This document shows, piece by piece, positions 1 through 6,151 of a DNA stretch of 6,254 bases. Where the stretch lies: assembly GCA_041581405.1 (NCBI GenBank), contig JBFIDI010000353.1, forward strand, positions 1 to 6,254, in the 5' to 3' direction. The notes under the pieces were generated by a model. The model had not been told where the DNA came from. It saw nothing but the letters and a program-made list of their open reading frames with translations, and did not search any database. A program made the position numbers and the translations under genes. Every line of letters starts with the position of its first letter. Position 1 is the stretch's first letter. The stretch comes from CAISIP01 sp041581405 (GTDB lineage Bacteria > Pseudomonadota > Gammaproteobacteria > Burkholderiales > Burkholderiaceae_C).

Positions 1-323
1 CCAGCGTCGTGTTCACGGTCGACGGCAAGGAGGTCAGCGCCACGTCGGACGGAAACGGCCCGGTGGATGCGTCGCTCAAGGCCATCGAGTCGCATGTGAA
101 CAGCGGCGCCGAGATGGTGTTGTATTCGGTCAACGCCATCAGCGGGTCGACCGAAAGCCAGGGTGAAGTCACGGTGCGGCTGCAAAACAGCGGCAGGGTG
201 GTCAACGGCGTCGGCGCCGACCCGGACATCATCGTTGCCTCGGCCAAGGCTTATCTGAGTGCGCTCAATAAGTTACATAGCAAAGCTGAACGAGTGCCTG
301 CACAAGGGTGGATCAACCCCTGA
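1..323 (+). CDS. leuA: 2-isopropylmalate synthase, C-terminal end (partial)
   Basis: Only the last 106 residues are present (reading frame from base 3, stop TGA at 321-323); the gene continues off the left edge. LeuA condenses acetyl-CoA with 2-oxoisovalerate, the committed step of leucine biosynthesis, in the cytoplasm. The visible part is the C-terminal regulatory domain that binds leucine for feedback inhibition. Recognisable features are the GNGPVDASLKAIES segment, the SVNAISGSTESQGEV segment (family pattern: variable side followed by a glycine-rich turn and a beta strand) and the typical ending GVGADPDIIVASAKAYLSALNKL-like stretch, in which GVG-D-DI--AS-KAY is conserved. The catalytic TIM barrel is outside the window. 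The GTG at base 9 is internal and not the true start. About 15 residues after the ALNKL motif extend the tail slightly. An intrinsic terminator follows 20-odd bases after the stop, so the transcript probably ends here. Confidence 0.93.
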   Translation, partial: SVVFTVDGKEVSATSDGNGPVDASLKAIESHVNSGAEMVLYSVNAISGSTESQGEVTVRLQNSGRVVNGVGADPDIIVASAKAYLSALNKLHSKAERVPAQGWINP

Positions 324-343
324 TTTGTCAACAAACATGAAAT

Positions 344-383
344 AAGTGGCGCAAGTGGTTGATCTTGCGCCATTTTTCTGTTT
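344..383 (+). terminator. Intrinsic terminator after leuA
   Basis: A perfect 9-bp inverted repeat, TGGCGCAAG (347-355) and CTTGCGCCA (364-372), encloses an 8-base loop (356-363). It is followed directly by TTTTT and a further T-rich run to 383. Two extra A-T pairs (344-345 with 374-375) can extend the stem. This is a textbook Rho-independent terminator placed just downstream of the leuA stop. Confidence 0.9.
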
Positions 384-388
384 ACACT
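359..388 (+). promoter_or_regulatory. Candidate sigma-70 promoter for the endopeptidase gene
   Basis: A -35-like TTGATC (359-364; four of six consensus positions) and a -10-like TACACT (383-388; four of six) are separated by 18 bases, about 60 bases before the ATG at 451. The -35 hexamer lies in the loop and stem of the leuA terminator. It is placed by eye only; the match is moderate, but some promoter must lie in this short gap because the terminator isolates the gene from leuA. Confidence 0.35.
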
Positions 389-450
389 AGTTTCTCCGCG
401 TTCCGTTGCGGGTGGTAACAGTTGTGGCGCTGACGAATCCGAGGTGAAAG

Positions 451-1548
451 ATGAATCCAGTTGTGCGTGTCCTCGTGTTGTGCGGTTTTTTCCTGGCGCT
501 GCTGGCACCCGCTGCCCAGGCCGGAACGAGCAAGACCGCCGTGTCGAAATCGGCCAAGAAGACACAGGTCGTCAAGGCGTCCACCCGCAAGCCACAACTC
601 GTCAAGGCGTCCGCCCGCAAGTCGCAGGTCGCGAAGGCATCGTCCCGCAAGCCGCAACTGGCCAAGCGCAGCACCAGCAAGCGCCCGATTTCCGTGGCGG
701 CCAAGCGCAAGCAGGTCGCCGTCGCGCGGGCCGTCGTCCCGGCCAAGCTGTCGTACGGCGTCGCTGCCGGGTTGCAGAACACCGACGACCCGCTCGATCT
801 CAAGTCCAGCGTGGCCTACGTGATCGACCAGGACACCAGCGAAGTATTGCTGCGCAAGAACGACGATGCGGTGTTGCCCATCGCCTCGCTGACCAAGCTG
901 ATGACGGCGCTCATCGTCAAGGAACTGAATCTGCCGATGGACGAGATGATCGTCATCACGCAGGACGACGTGGACACCGAGAAACACAGTCGTTCGCGTC
1001 TGCGCGTGGGCACCGAACTGAGCCGGGCCGAACTGCTGCACCTGGCGCTGATGACGAGCGAGAACCGCGCCGCCCATGCGCTGGGCCGCAGCGCGCCGGG
1101 CGGCATGTCGACCTTTGTCGCCCAGATGAACAACAAGGCCCGCGAACTCGGCATGAAGGACACCCGCTTCGTCGAGCCGACCGGCCTGTCGAGCAAGAAC
1201 CAGTCGAGCGCACAGGACCTGGCCAAGCTGGTCAATACGGCCCATGCGGATGCCACCGTGCGCGAATACTCGACCTGGTCGAAACACGAGGTGGCCGTGG
1301 GTGACCGCACGCTGCAATACAACAACACCAACCGGCTGGTGAACAACCCGCGCTGGGAGATCGGCCTGCAGAAGACGGGTTACATCTCGGAGGCCGGCCG
1401 CTGCCTGGTCATGCAGACCACGATCGCCGGTCGCAACCTGATCATGGTGTTCCTGGACTCGGCCGGCAAGCTCAGCCGCCTCGGGGACGCGGAGCGGGTT
1501 CGCAAGTGGGTGGAATCGGTGGCAACGGCGCGCACCGCGATGCGCTGA
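451..1548 (+). CDS. pbpG: D-alanyl-D-alanine endopeptidase (PBP7/PbpG type, peptidase family S11)
   Basis: A 365-residue periplasmic penicillin-binding protein that cleaves D-Ala-containing peptides in peptidoglycan, most likely crosslinks. A Sec signal peptide spans about residues 1-24 (basic start, hydrophobic LVLCGFFLALLAP, cleavage after AQA). Residues 31-77 form a Lys/Arg-rich linker built of ten-residue units (see repeat feature). The catalytic domain starts near residue 115 and holds all three S11 motifs: SLTK (S146 nucleophile, K149), SEN (203-205) and KTG (308-310, in QKTGYISEAGRC). The protein ends soon after the catalytic domain and lacks the extra C-terminal beta domain and amphipathic anchor of PBP5-type carboxypeptidases, which favours the PbpG endopeptidase group; a carboxypeptidase role cannot be excluded. 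GAGGTG at 441-446 is a good ribosome-binding site for the ATG, and a TGA just upstream in frame fixes this as the first possible ATG. Transcribed alone, convergent with iclR. Confidence 0.9.
   Translation: MNPVVRVLVLCGFFLALLAPAAQAGTSKTAVSKSAKKTQVVKASTRKPQLVKASARKSQVAKASSRKPQLAKRSTSKRPISVAAKRKQVAVARAVVPAKLSYGVAAGLQNTDDPLDLKSSVAYVIDQDTSEVLLRKNDDAVLPIASLTKLMTALIVKELNLPMDEMIVITQDDVDTEKHSRSRLRVGTELSRAELLHLALMTSENRAAHALGRSAPGGMSTFVAQMNNKARELGMKDTRFVEPTGLSSKNQSSAQDLAKLVNTAHADATVREYSTWSKHEVAVGDRTLQYNNTNRLVNNPRWEIGLQKTGYISEAGRCLVMQTTIAGRNLIMVFLDSAGKLSRLGDAERVRKWVESVATARTAMR
571..660 (+). repeat. Three tandem 30-bp units encoding a Lys-rich decapeptide
   Basis: Within pbpG, residues 41-50, 51-60 and 61-70 read VKASTRKPQL, VKASARKSQV and AKASSRKPQL, a (V/A)KAS-xRK-xQ(L/V) unit repeated exactly every 30 bases. 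The preceding ten residues (31-40) and the following seven (71-77, AKRSTSK) look like decayed copies. Copies are also similar in DNA (for example CGCAAG at the same place in each unit), indicating tandem duplication. The result is a strongly basic, probably disordered linker between the signal peptide and catalytic domain. Confidence 0.85.
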
Positions 1549-1574
1549 GGCCCGGCGCCCGCGGGCATGGCGGC

Positions 1575-1594
1575 CCCGCCGCATCATCGGCGGG
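1575..1594. terminator. GC-rich hairpin between convergent pbpG and iclR
   Basis: CCCGCCG (1575-1581) and CGGCGGG (1588-1594) form a 7-bp stem with a 6-base loop in the short gap between the two convergent stop codons. There is no T tract on either strand, so it is not a standard intrinsic terminator. It may slow polymerase or protect mRNA ends, or be chance in GC-rich DNA. Confidence 0.3.
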
Positions 1595-1595
1595 T

Positions 1596-2399
1596 TCAAC
1601 CGTGGTCGTGGTGCCCCAGGGCGTCCGGCAGGTAGCCCAGCGTGCGTGAAATCTCCTGCGCTGTGTCCTGCAACGGCGCCAGCCAGCTTTCCTCCAGCCG
1701 GCTGGCGGGCGCCGAGATCGACAGGCCGGCGATGAGCTTGCCCTGGTCGTCGTAGATGCCGGCGGCCATGCAACGCACACCCAGTTCCAGTTCCTCGTTG
1801 TCCTGCGCGTAGTTGAGCTGCCGGACCTTGGCCAGTTCACGTTCGAGGACCGGCAGCTGGGTGATGCTGTTGCGGGTCTGTCCATGCAGGCCCGTACGGC
1901 CGGCATAGGCACGGATGCGCTGGGCATCGTCGGCGGCCAGGAACAACTTGCCGACCGAGGTCAGGTGCAGCGGCGCCCGGCCACCGATGGCGCGCACCAC
2001 CTGCATGCCGGAGCGTTCGCTGAACGCACGTTCGACATAGACGATTTCGTCGCCCTGGCGCATGCTCAGGTTCACCGGTTGCTGGATGCGCTTGTGCAAC
2101 TCGCGCATCGGGCCCATGGCCGCATCGCGCACGTTCAGCCGGTCCTTGACCAGATTGCCCAGTTCGAGCAGCCGCATGCCCAGCCGATAACTGCCGGGCT
2201 GGGGGCGCTCCACATACCGACCGATCGCCAGGTCGTTCAGGATCCGGTGGGCGGTCGACGGGTGCAGGCCGGTCTTTTCGCTGATGTCCTTCAGCGAAAT
2301 GGCGTCGTCGCGCGATGCCAGCACGTCCATCAACGCGAACATGCGCTCGATGACCTGAACCGTCGGCGTGGCGCCCGGCTGTGTGTCGTCCTTCTTCAT
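1596..2399 (-). CDS. IclR-family transcriptional regulator
   Basis: A 267-residue cytoplasmic regulator, usual length for the family. The N-terminal winged helix-turn-helix covers about residues 14-78, with the recognition region SLKDISEKTGLHPSTAHRIL at 35-54 and the wing YRLGMRLLELG at 71-81. The C-terminal effector-binding domain (about 85-255) carries family hallmarks: RAPLHLTSVGKLFLA (141-155), where GK follows the small-residue turn, and DNEELELGVRCMAAGIYD (200-217) leading into ISAPASRL. IclR proteins bind small organic or aromatic acids and repress or activate catabolic genes; the ligand here is unknown. The ATG overlaps the bpt stop as ATGA (2396-2399). No ribosome-binding site precedes it, so translation probably depends on coupling to bpt. 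The frame stays open far upstream, but that stretch is antisense-frame readthrough inside bpt and aat. Possible targets include itself or the distant SDR/Bug cluster; this is inference. Confidence 0.92.
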   Translation of the reverse strand: MKKDDTQPGATPTVQVIERMFALMDVLASRDDAISLKDISEKTGLHPSTAHRILNDLAIGRYVERPQPGSYRLGMRLLELGNLVKDRLNVRDAAMGPMRELHKRIQQPVNLSMRQGDEIVYVERAFSERSGMQVVRAIGGRAPLHLTSVGKLFLAADDAQRIRAYAGRTGLHGQTRNSITQLPVLERELAKVRQLNYAQDNEELELGVRCMAAGIYDDQGKLIAGLSISAPASRLEESWLAPLQDTAQEISRTLGYLPDALGHHDHG

Positions 2400-3172
2400 G
2401 CGGGTTGTCGCCGTGGGTTCGTCGAGCCGTGCAGGGTTTGCGGCGTCTGCCAGTTGCCGTTGACCCGGATCTGCAGCGGACGAAACCGCGCCTTGTAGTT
2501 CATCTTGGCGCTTTCGGCGATCCAGTAGCCCAGGTACAGGTGCGGCAGCTTCAGGGCGCGTGCCTGTGCGATCTGCCACAACACGCAATAGGTGCCGTAA
2601 CTCGTGCCGGGTTCGGGTTCGTAGAAGGTATAGACCGCGGAGATGCCATCCTCGAGCACATCGACGATGGAGACGATCTTCAGTGCGCCGGGCCGGCCGT
2701 CTTCGCCCGGCTCCCGGAACTCGACCAGGCGCGAGTTGACGCGGCTTTGCAGCAGGAACTGCGTGTATTGCTCGATGCTGTCCTGGTCCATGCCGCCGCC
2801 GGCATGGCGGCCATTCTGGTAACGCAGGTACAACTGGTAGTGCTCGGGGGCGAAACACAGCTTGATGACCCGGACCTGCAGGTTCGCATGCTGGCGCCAG
2901 GCGCGGCGCTGGCTGCGATCGGCCTGGAACGGCCCCACCAGCACGCGCAGCGGGGTGCAGGCATCGCAGCCGTCGCAATAGGGCCGGTAGGTGAACATGC
3001 CGCTGCGCCGGAAACCCTGGCTGACCAGCTCCGAATAGGTGGCGTTGTTGATCAGGTGGCTCGGCGTGGCCACCTGGGAACGCGCCTGCTTGCCGTCCAG
3101 GTAGCTGCACGGATACGGCGCCGTTGCATAGAACTGCAGCGTCTGGAGCGGTAGATCCTTGAGGTGCGTCAC
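2396..3172 (-). CDS. bpt: Aspartate/glutamate leucyltransferase (bacterial ATE-family protein)
   Basis: A 258-residue Leu-tRNA-protein transferase, full length for the family. It moves leucine from Leu-tRNA onto proteins that begin with Asp or Glu, marking them for ClpS/ClpAP degradation. The N-terminal ATE domain shows the conserved PYPCSYL (19-25) and the cysteine cluster CDGCDAC (66-72) within GMFTYRPYCDGCDACTPLR. The C-terminal domain (about 105-240) has the SYGTYCVLWQI stretch and the hallmark YLGYWI-ES-KMNYKARF-P (213-232). The start is GTG (3170-3172), overlapping the aat stop as GTGA; a weak GGGA lies about 9 bases upstream. An initiator GTG fits the family-like start THLKDLPLQTLQFY. 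The 4-base overlaps on both sides indicate one transcript with aat and iclR. The pairing with aat is common because both enzymes feed the same N-degron pathway. Confidence 0.93.
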   Translation of the reverse strand: MTHLKDLPLQTLQFYATAPYPCSYLDGKQARSQVATPSHLINNATYSELVSQGFRRSGMFTYRPYCDGCDACTPLRVLVGPFQADRSQRRAWRQHANLQVRVIKLCFAPEHYQLYLRYQNGRHAGGGMDQDSIEQYTQFLLQSRVNSRLVEFREPGEDGRPGALKIVSIVDVLEDGISAVYTFYEPEPGTSYGTYCVLWQIAQARALKLPHLYLGYWIAESAKMNYKARFRPLQIRVNGNWQTPQTLHGSTNPRRQPA

Positions 3173-3936
3173 TGGTTTGCGTCCCGGTCAGGCAGGAGTT
3201 GCTGCCAGTATAGAGGCTGGAAAACCCACTGCGGGGCGGGCAGGGCGACGGCACGCTGGCAATGCTGCACGAAGGCCGCGCGCGGCATCTCCGCCGCGCC
3301 CAGCGAGGCCAGGTGCCGGGTGTTCTGCTGGCAGTCGATGGCCCGGATCCCGTGAAAGCGGCAAAACGCGACCAGTGCCGACAGCGCGATCTTGGACGCG
3401 TCGCGCACCCGGCTGAACATGGACTCCCCGAACACGGCCTGTCCGATCGCCACGCAGTACAGGCCGCCGACCAGTTCGCCGTCGACCCAGGTTTCGACGC
3501 TGTGCGCCAGGCCGGCACGGTGCAACTGGCGGTAGGCCAGCTGCATGTCGGCCACGATCCAGGTGCCGCCGCCGCCGTCGCGCGGATGGCTGGCGCACTG
3601 CGCGATCACCCGGGCGAAATCCGAGTCGAAGCGGATCTCGCAGCCCGGCGAGCGGATGAATCGTCGCAGCGTCTTGCGCATCGACGGATGCAGGCGGAAC
3701 CGGTCCACCTGCAGCACCATGCGCGGATCCGGGCTCCACCACAGAATGGGCTGGCCATCGCTGTACCAGGGGAAGATGCCACGGCTGTAGGCCGCATGCA
3801 GGCTGTGCACGTCCAAGCGACCACCGGCCGCAACCAGGCCCGGCGCATCCGTGTCGGGCCCGAGCGCGCACGCGGCGGGCGGAAACGCCGCGCCGGCCTC
3901 GAGCCAGGGGATCGTCGGTTCTTGCATATCGGCCAT
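3169..3936 (-). CDS. aat: Leucyl/phenylalanyl-tRNA--protein transferase
   Basis: A 255-residue cytoplasmic enzyme (from the chosen start) that transfers Leu or Phe from tRNA to proteins beginning with Arg or Lys, creating primary N-degrons recognised by ClpS. Family motifs appear in order: SRGIFPWYS (51-59), LWWSPDPRMVL (65-75), AHSVETW (144-150), VGGLY (156-160), FGESMFSR--DASK (169-182) and DCQQNTRHLASLGA (201-214). All expected blocks are present, so it should be active. The start is uncertain: in-frame candidates are GTG at 3945, ATG at 3936 and ATG at 3927, none with a good ribosome-binding site. ATG 3936 is chosen as the middle option; ATG 3927 gives MQEPTIPWL, close to the usual family N-terminus. 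First gene of the aat-bpt-iclR unit, divergent from tRNA-Pro. No convincing promoter for it was seen in the roughly 80-base gap. Confidence 0.93.
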   Translation of the reverse strand: MADMQEPTIPWLEAGAAFPPAACALGPDTDAPGLVAAGGRLDVHSLHAAYSRGIFPWYSDGQPILWWSPDPRMVLQVDRFRLHPSMRKTLRRFIRSPGCEIRFDSDFARVIAQCASHPRDGGGGTWIVADMQLAYRQLHRAGLAHSVETWVDGELVGGLYCVAIGQAVFGESMFSRVRDASKIALSALVAFCRFHGIRAIDCQQNTRHLASLGAAEMPRAAFVQHCQRAVALPAPQWVFQPLYWQQLLPDRDANQ

Positions 3937-4008
3937 GGCGCACACTGTAGCCCAAGCAATCTGTGCAACTCATTGGCGCTGCGGCCCGGAAAGGCGGGGT
4001 TCAGCGGA

Positions 4009-4014
4009 TAGAAT
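4009..4014 (+). promoter_or_regulatory. Probable -10 element of the tRNA-Pro promoter
   Basis: TAGAAT matches the TATAAT consensus at five of six positions and ends 10 bases before the tRNA gene. The following bases (ACGGGC) are GC-rich, like the discriminator of stable-RNA promoters under stringent control. No good -35 hexamer is found 16-18 bases upstream, so the promoter is supported by the -10 only. Confidence 0.45.
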
Positions 4015-4024
4015 ACGGGCTCGT

Positions 4025-4101
<77 letters not shown>

Positions 4102-4145
4102 TTTCACAGGGATTAGCCGGTCAGGACCTGCTGGTCCGTGTTCTT

Positions 4146-4170
4146 TTGCGCGACCATTGCGCAACTTTTT
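4146..4170 (+). terminator. Intrinsic terminator downstream of tRNA-Pro
   Basis: TTGCGC (4146-4151) and GCGCAA (4159-4164) form a 6-bp stem with a 7-base loop, followed by C and TTTTT (4166-4170). It sits about 45 bases after the tRNA 3' end and would end the precursor transcript. A weaker hairpin, GGACC-TGCT-GGTCC (4124-4137), followed by GTGTTCTTTT, lies just before it and may act as a second or alternative terminator. Confidence 0.7.
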
Positions 4171-4180
4171 CCCCCTCGTC

Positions 4181-4451
4181 TCATCCGTTTGCCACCCGCA
4201 GCACCTTGGTGCGATCGCGGGTTTTTGGCACGGCGTTGGTCGCCTCGAGCAGTTTGGCCACGGTCGCCGCTGCATCGTGTTGCGGCTTTCCGTTGCCCGC
4301 ATGTCCAGGCACCCGTGCGCGGTCTTCCTCGCTCACGCCAGCGTCTCGCACATGCTGGCCATCGGCGTGGTGCAGATCGTGCACCCGCACCTGGCTCAAT
4401 CCGACGGCGTGGCGTGCCTGCCTTCTCTGCCTTCTGAAACGCAGTGTTGTT
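4181..4451 (-). pseudogene. Decayed C-terminal end of a tyrosine recombinase/phage integrase
   Basis: Read on the minus strand in the frame ending with TGA at 4181-4183, the sequence gives RHAVGLSQVRVHDL, then HHADGQHVRDAGVSEEDR, then PGHAGNGKPQHDAAAT and LLEATNAV, ending TRDRTKVLRVANG. This matches the C-terminal layout of tyrosine recombinases: HDLRHT box, then LGH, then the HY nucleophile, then a short tail. Key residues are lost: the HxxR arginine is His (codon 4370-4372), LGH is PGH, and the catalytic Tyr is Asp (codon 4274-4276). Upstream, NNTAFQKA can be read from 4451 in a different frame, matching the residues expected just before this block; a 9-base tandem duplication (4418-4435) lies at the frame break. 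An in-frame TAG stands a little further upstream, and nothing convincing of the catalytic N-terminal half remains. Identification rests on motif memory, not alignment. It cannot be a working enzyme. Confidence 0.72.
4418..4435. repeat. Perfect 9-base tandem duplication in the integrase remnant
   Basis: CTGCCTTCT occurs twice without a gap (4418-4426 and 4427-4435). It lies exactly where the integrase reading frame breaks between NNTAFQKA and RHAVGLSQV. The duplication keeps frame by itself, so an additional small indel in the neighbouring GGCAGGCA (minus strand) is needed to explain the shift. Confidence 0.7.
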
Positions 4452-4509
4452 CTGCGCTTGATCGTGCGCATCGGACTACCTCGATCATCCTTGCCCGATG
4501 CCGCTGTGC

Positions 4510-4534
4510 AAAAACGCCGGTCACCCCGCCGGCG
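4510..4534 (-). terminator. Intrinsic terminator after the FMN reductase gene
   Basis: On the minus strand CGCCGG (4534-4529) pairs with CCGGCG (4520-4515) around an 8-base loop, followed at once by TTTTT (4514-4510). It begins about 20 bases past the reductase stop codon and closes the SDR/Bug/reductase transcript before the integrase remnant. Confidence 0.8.
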
Positions 4535-4553
4535 CCAACATGCGGCGGTTCGA

Positions 4554-5126
4554 TCAGACAGCCTCGCGCATCACGCACAACCCCTTCGCCCACAGGACGA
4601 GTTCGTCGAACATGGCGTCCGCGGCCTTTTCCAGGTGCGGAAACTCGTCGAAACGCTTGCCGCCCCGAATCGCTGCAAACTCCGCGCCCAGGTGAACCGC
4701 TTTCGAAATCGACGCCATGCGCAGCGCAAGGACCGACAAGCGCAGTGCCTGCACGGAGCGTGCCGCGCCCAGTGCGCCGTATCCGACGAACGCCGCGGGT
4801 TTCAATCCCCATTCCTTGTACGCGTAGTCGAGCGCGTTTTTCAGCACCGCGGGCGGGCCGTGGTTGTATTCCGGCGTCAGGAAAATGAAGCCGTCGTATC
4901 GGGAGAGCGCGTTTGCCCACGCCTTTGCAACGTCGTTGGCCGGCGGCACGGCTGCAGGCGGGCCGGCCTCCTCGAAGAAGGGCAGGGGATAGTCGCGCAG
5001 GTCGAGGACTTGCATCTCGAAGTCTTGTCGACGCAGCGCCAGTTCCTGCAACCAGGCGGCGGGACGGTCCGCAAAACGGCCGGGACGGGTCGAGCCGACG
5101 ATGAGCGCAATGTTTGGTTTGGACAT
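4554..5126 (-). CDS. NADPH-dependent FMN reductase (flavodoxin-like fold)
   Basis: A 190-residue soluble flavoprotein, normal length for the family. The N-terminus IALIVGSTRPGR (6-17) is the first beta strand and the phosphate-binding loop for FMN. FLTPEYNHGPPAVLKNALDY (82-101) is the second flavin-contacting hallmark, with conserved PEYN and the K-A-D-Y helix. The family reduces FMN or FAD, and some members quinones, azo dyes or chromate, using NAD(P)H; the exact substrate cannot be told. The ATG at 5124-5126 gives the typical start KPNIALIVGSTR. The stop of the upstream Bug gene is only 11 bases away, and the likely ribosome-binding site AGGA overlaps that stop codon (TAGGA), so the two are probably translated from one mRNA. 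It could supply reduced flavin to a monooxygenase encoded outside the window, or act as a quinone reductase. Confidence 0.9.
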   Translation of the reverse strand: MSKPNIALIVGSTRPGRFADRPAAWLQELALRRQDFEMQVLDLRDYPLPFFEEAGPPAAVPPANDVAKAWANALSRYDGFIFLTPEYNHGPPAVLKNALDYAYKEWGLKPAAFVGYGALGAARSVQALRLSVLALRMASISKAVHLGAEFAAIRGGKRFDEFPHLEKAADAMFDELVLWAKGLCVMREAV

Positions 5127-5137
5127 AGATATGTATC

Positions 5138-6115
5138 CTATTCGATGGTGATACCCAGCTTTTGCACGACGGGCCGATACGTGTCCAGCCCCTTCTGGAT
5201 CAGCGCCACGCTCTCGTCTGCGCCAAGGACGAACGGCTCGTGCGCGCTGTTGGCCAGCTTGCTCGCGAAATCGGGCGCCTGCGCTCCCTTGGTGAATGCC
5301 GCGCGGATCATGGCCACGATTTCCGGCGGCGTTCCCTTGGGCGCTGCGAGCCCATAAAACACCGGAGCGAAAATGGACGGACTGAGACCGAGCTCGCCCA
5401 GACTGGGCAAGGTCGTGAATTCGGTCGAACGCTGGTTGCCACCGATGGCCAGCGGCCGCAGGCGACCGGCTCGCAGCAACTGTACGAAGCTCGTTCCTGC
5501 CACGATGTCCACTTCGCCGGCCACGGCTGCCTGGTAGCTCGGCGCACCGCCCTTGTACGGGACGTGTGTCATGTTCAGGCCGTACCGCTCATTGAGCACT
5601 TCGAACCCGAGCTGGACCGAACTGCCGACACCATAGGTGCCGTAGTTCATGGCCTTCTTGCCGCTCTTGGCGTATGCGATGAACTCATCGAACGTCTTGG
5701 CCGGCGAGTTGGCTGGCACCGCGAGGATGAACCCGCCACTGCGCACCGCCGTCGTGATGTGTGCGAAGTCGCCGATGGGGTCATACGCCTGCTTGTAGAC
5801 CAGCGGTGCAACCTGCATCTGGTCGCTGTAATAGAACAGCACGGTGTAGCCATCGGGATTCGCCCGGATCACATTGCGCGCTGCAATCGTGCCATTCGCG
5901 CCGGGCTGGTTGGTGACGATCGCGGTGCCCAGGTTCTGGCTGAGAATATCGGCGACGAGCCGCCCCGCGAAGTCCGTCGTTGCGCCAGGTGCGGCGCCGA
6001 CGATGACCCTGATGGTCTGGGTCGGGTATTTCTCCTGTGCAAGGATGGACGGCGCCACGAAAATGCCGCTTGCGAACGCGCCGGAGGCGCTGGTTATGAA
6101 GCTTCTTCTCTTCAT
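5138..6115 (-). CDS. Bug-family periplasmic solute-binding protein (tripartite tricarboxylate transporter receptor, TctC-like)
   Basis: A 325-residue secreted receptor, the usual family length. The N-terminus KRRSFITSASGAFASGIF (2-19) is a signal peptide with an RRSFI twin-arginine-like motif, cleaved probably after ILAQ (about 27); export by Tat or Sec cannot be settled. The mature protein starts with the family signature YPTQTIRVIVGAAPGATTD (30-48), then NQPGANGTIAARNV (69-82) and the PDGYTVLF turn (87-94). Later family blocks are THVPYKGGAPSYQAAVAGEVD (183-203), LRPLAIGG and FYGLAAPKGTPPEIV. These proteins bind carboxylates and related small organic compounds in the periplasm. Neither TctA nor TctB membrane subunits are visible, common for orphan Bug receptors. 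AAAGGAAA about 6-13 bases before the ATG is a strong ribosome-binding site. It lies 36 bases after the SDR stop, suggesting one operon. Confidence 0.93.
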   Translation of the reverse strand: MKRRSFITSASGAFASGIFVAPSILAQEKYPTQTIRVIVGAAPGATTDFAGRLVADILSQNLGTAIVTNQPGANGTIAARNVIRANPDGYTVLFYYSDQMQVAPLVYKQAYDPIGDFAHITTAVRSGGFILAVPANSPAKTFDEFIAYAKSGKKAMNYGTYGVGSSVQLGFEVLNERYGLNMTHVPYKGGAPSYQAAVAGEVDIVAGTSFVQLLRAGRLRPLAIGGNQRSTEFTTLPSLGELGLSPSIFAPVFYGLAAPKGTPPEIVAMIRAAFTKGAQAPDFASKLANSAHEPFVLGADESVALIQKGLDTYRPVVQKLGITIE

Positions 6116-6151
6116 GACAATTTCCTTTCGTTGAGGTCGAGGGAGGGGTGA

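Larger units (their letters stand above)
4102..4553. other. Region without an intact gene between tRNA-Pro and the FMN reductase
   Basis: About 450 bases hold the tRNA terminator, the integrase remnant and the reductase terminator. No intact coding region fits: the open frames crossing it have no ribosome-binding site or recognisable domain and run antisense through flanking genes or the tRNA. No copy of the tRNA 3' end, as expected for an attachment-site repeat, was seen here or elsewhere in the window. Confidence 0.7.

Noticed and set aside
382..1773. A 463-codon open frame on the minus strand antisense to pbpG
   Set aside because: Its low-complexity Leu/Arg/Gly repeats are the shadow of the pbpG decapeptide repeats. 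The plus strand carries signal peptide, SxxK, SxN and KTG motifs and a ribosome-binding site.
1596..3518. A 640-codon open frame on the minus strand that includes the IclR gene
   Set aside because: Only the last 267 codons are IclR; the upstream part is a non-family frame inside bpt and aat, kept open by high GC. The ATGA overlap at 2396-2399 gives the real start.
4396..4560. Possible further integrase residues (VTGVFAQRHRARM) upstream of the remnant in another frame
   Set aside because: The resemblance to a VF-x-x-R-G block is too slight, and the sequence overlaps the reductase terminator hairpin; it may be chance.
4146..5357. A 403-codon plus-strand frame antisense to the FMN reductase and Bug genes
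   Set aside because: Arg/Ser-rich composition without motifs; the minus strand holds two clear protein families in this span.
5162..6151. A 329-codon plus-strand frame antisense to the Bug receptor
   Set aside because: It is the mirror of a high-GC gene; the minus-strand product has the full Bug signature, a signal peptide and a strong ribosome-binding site.
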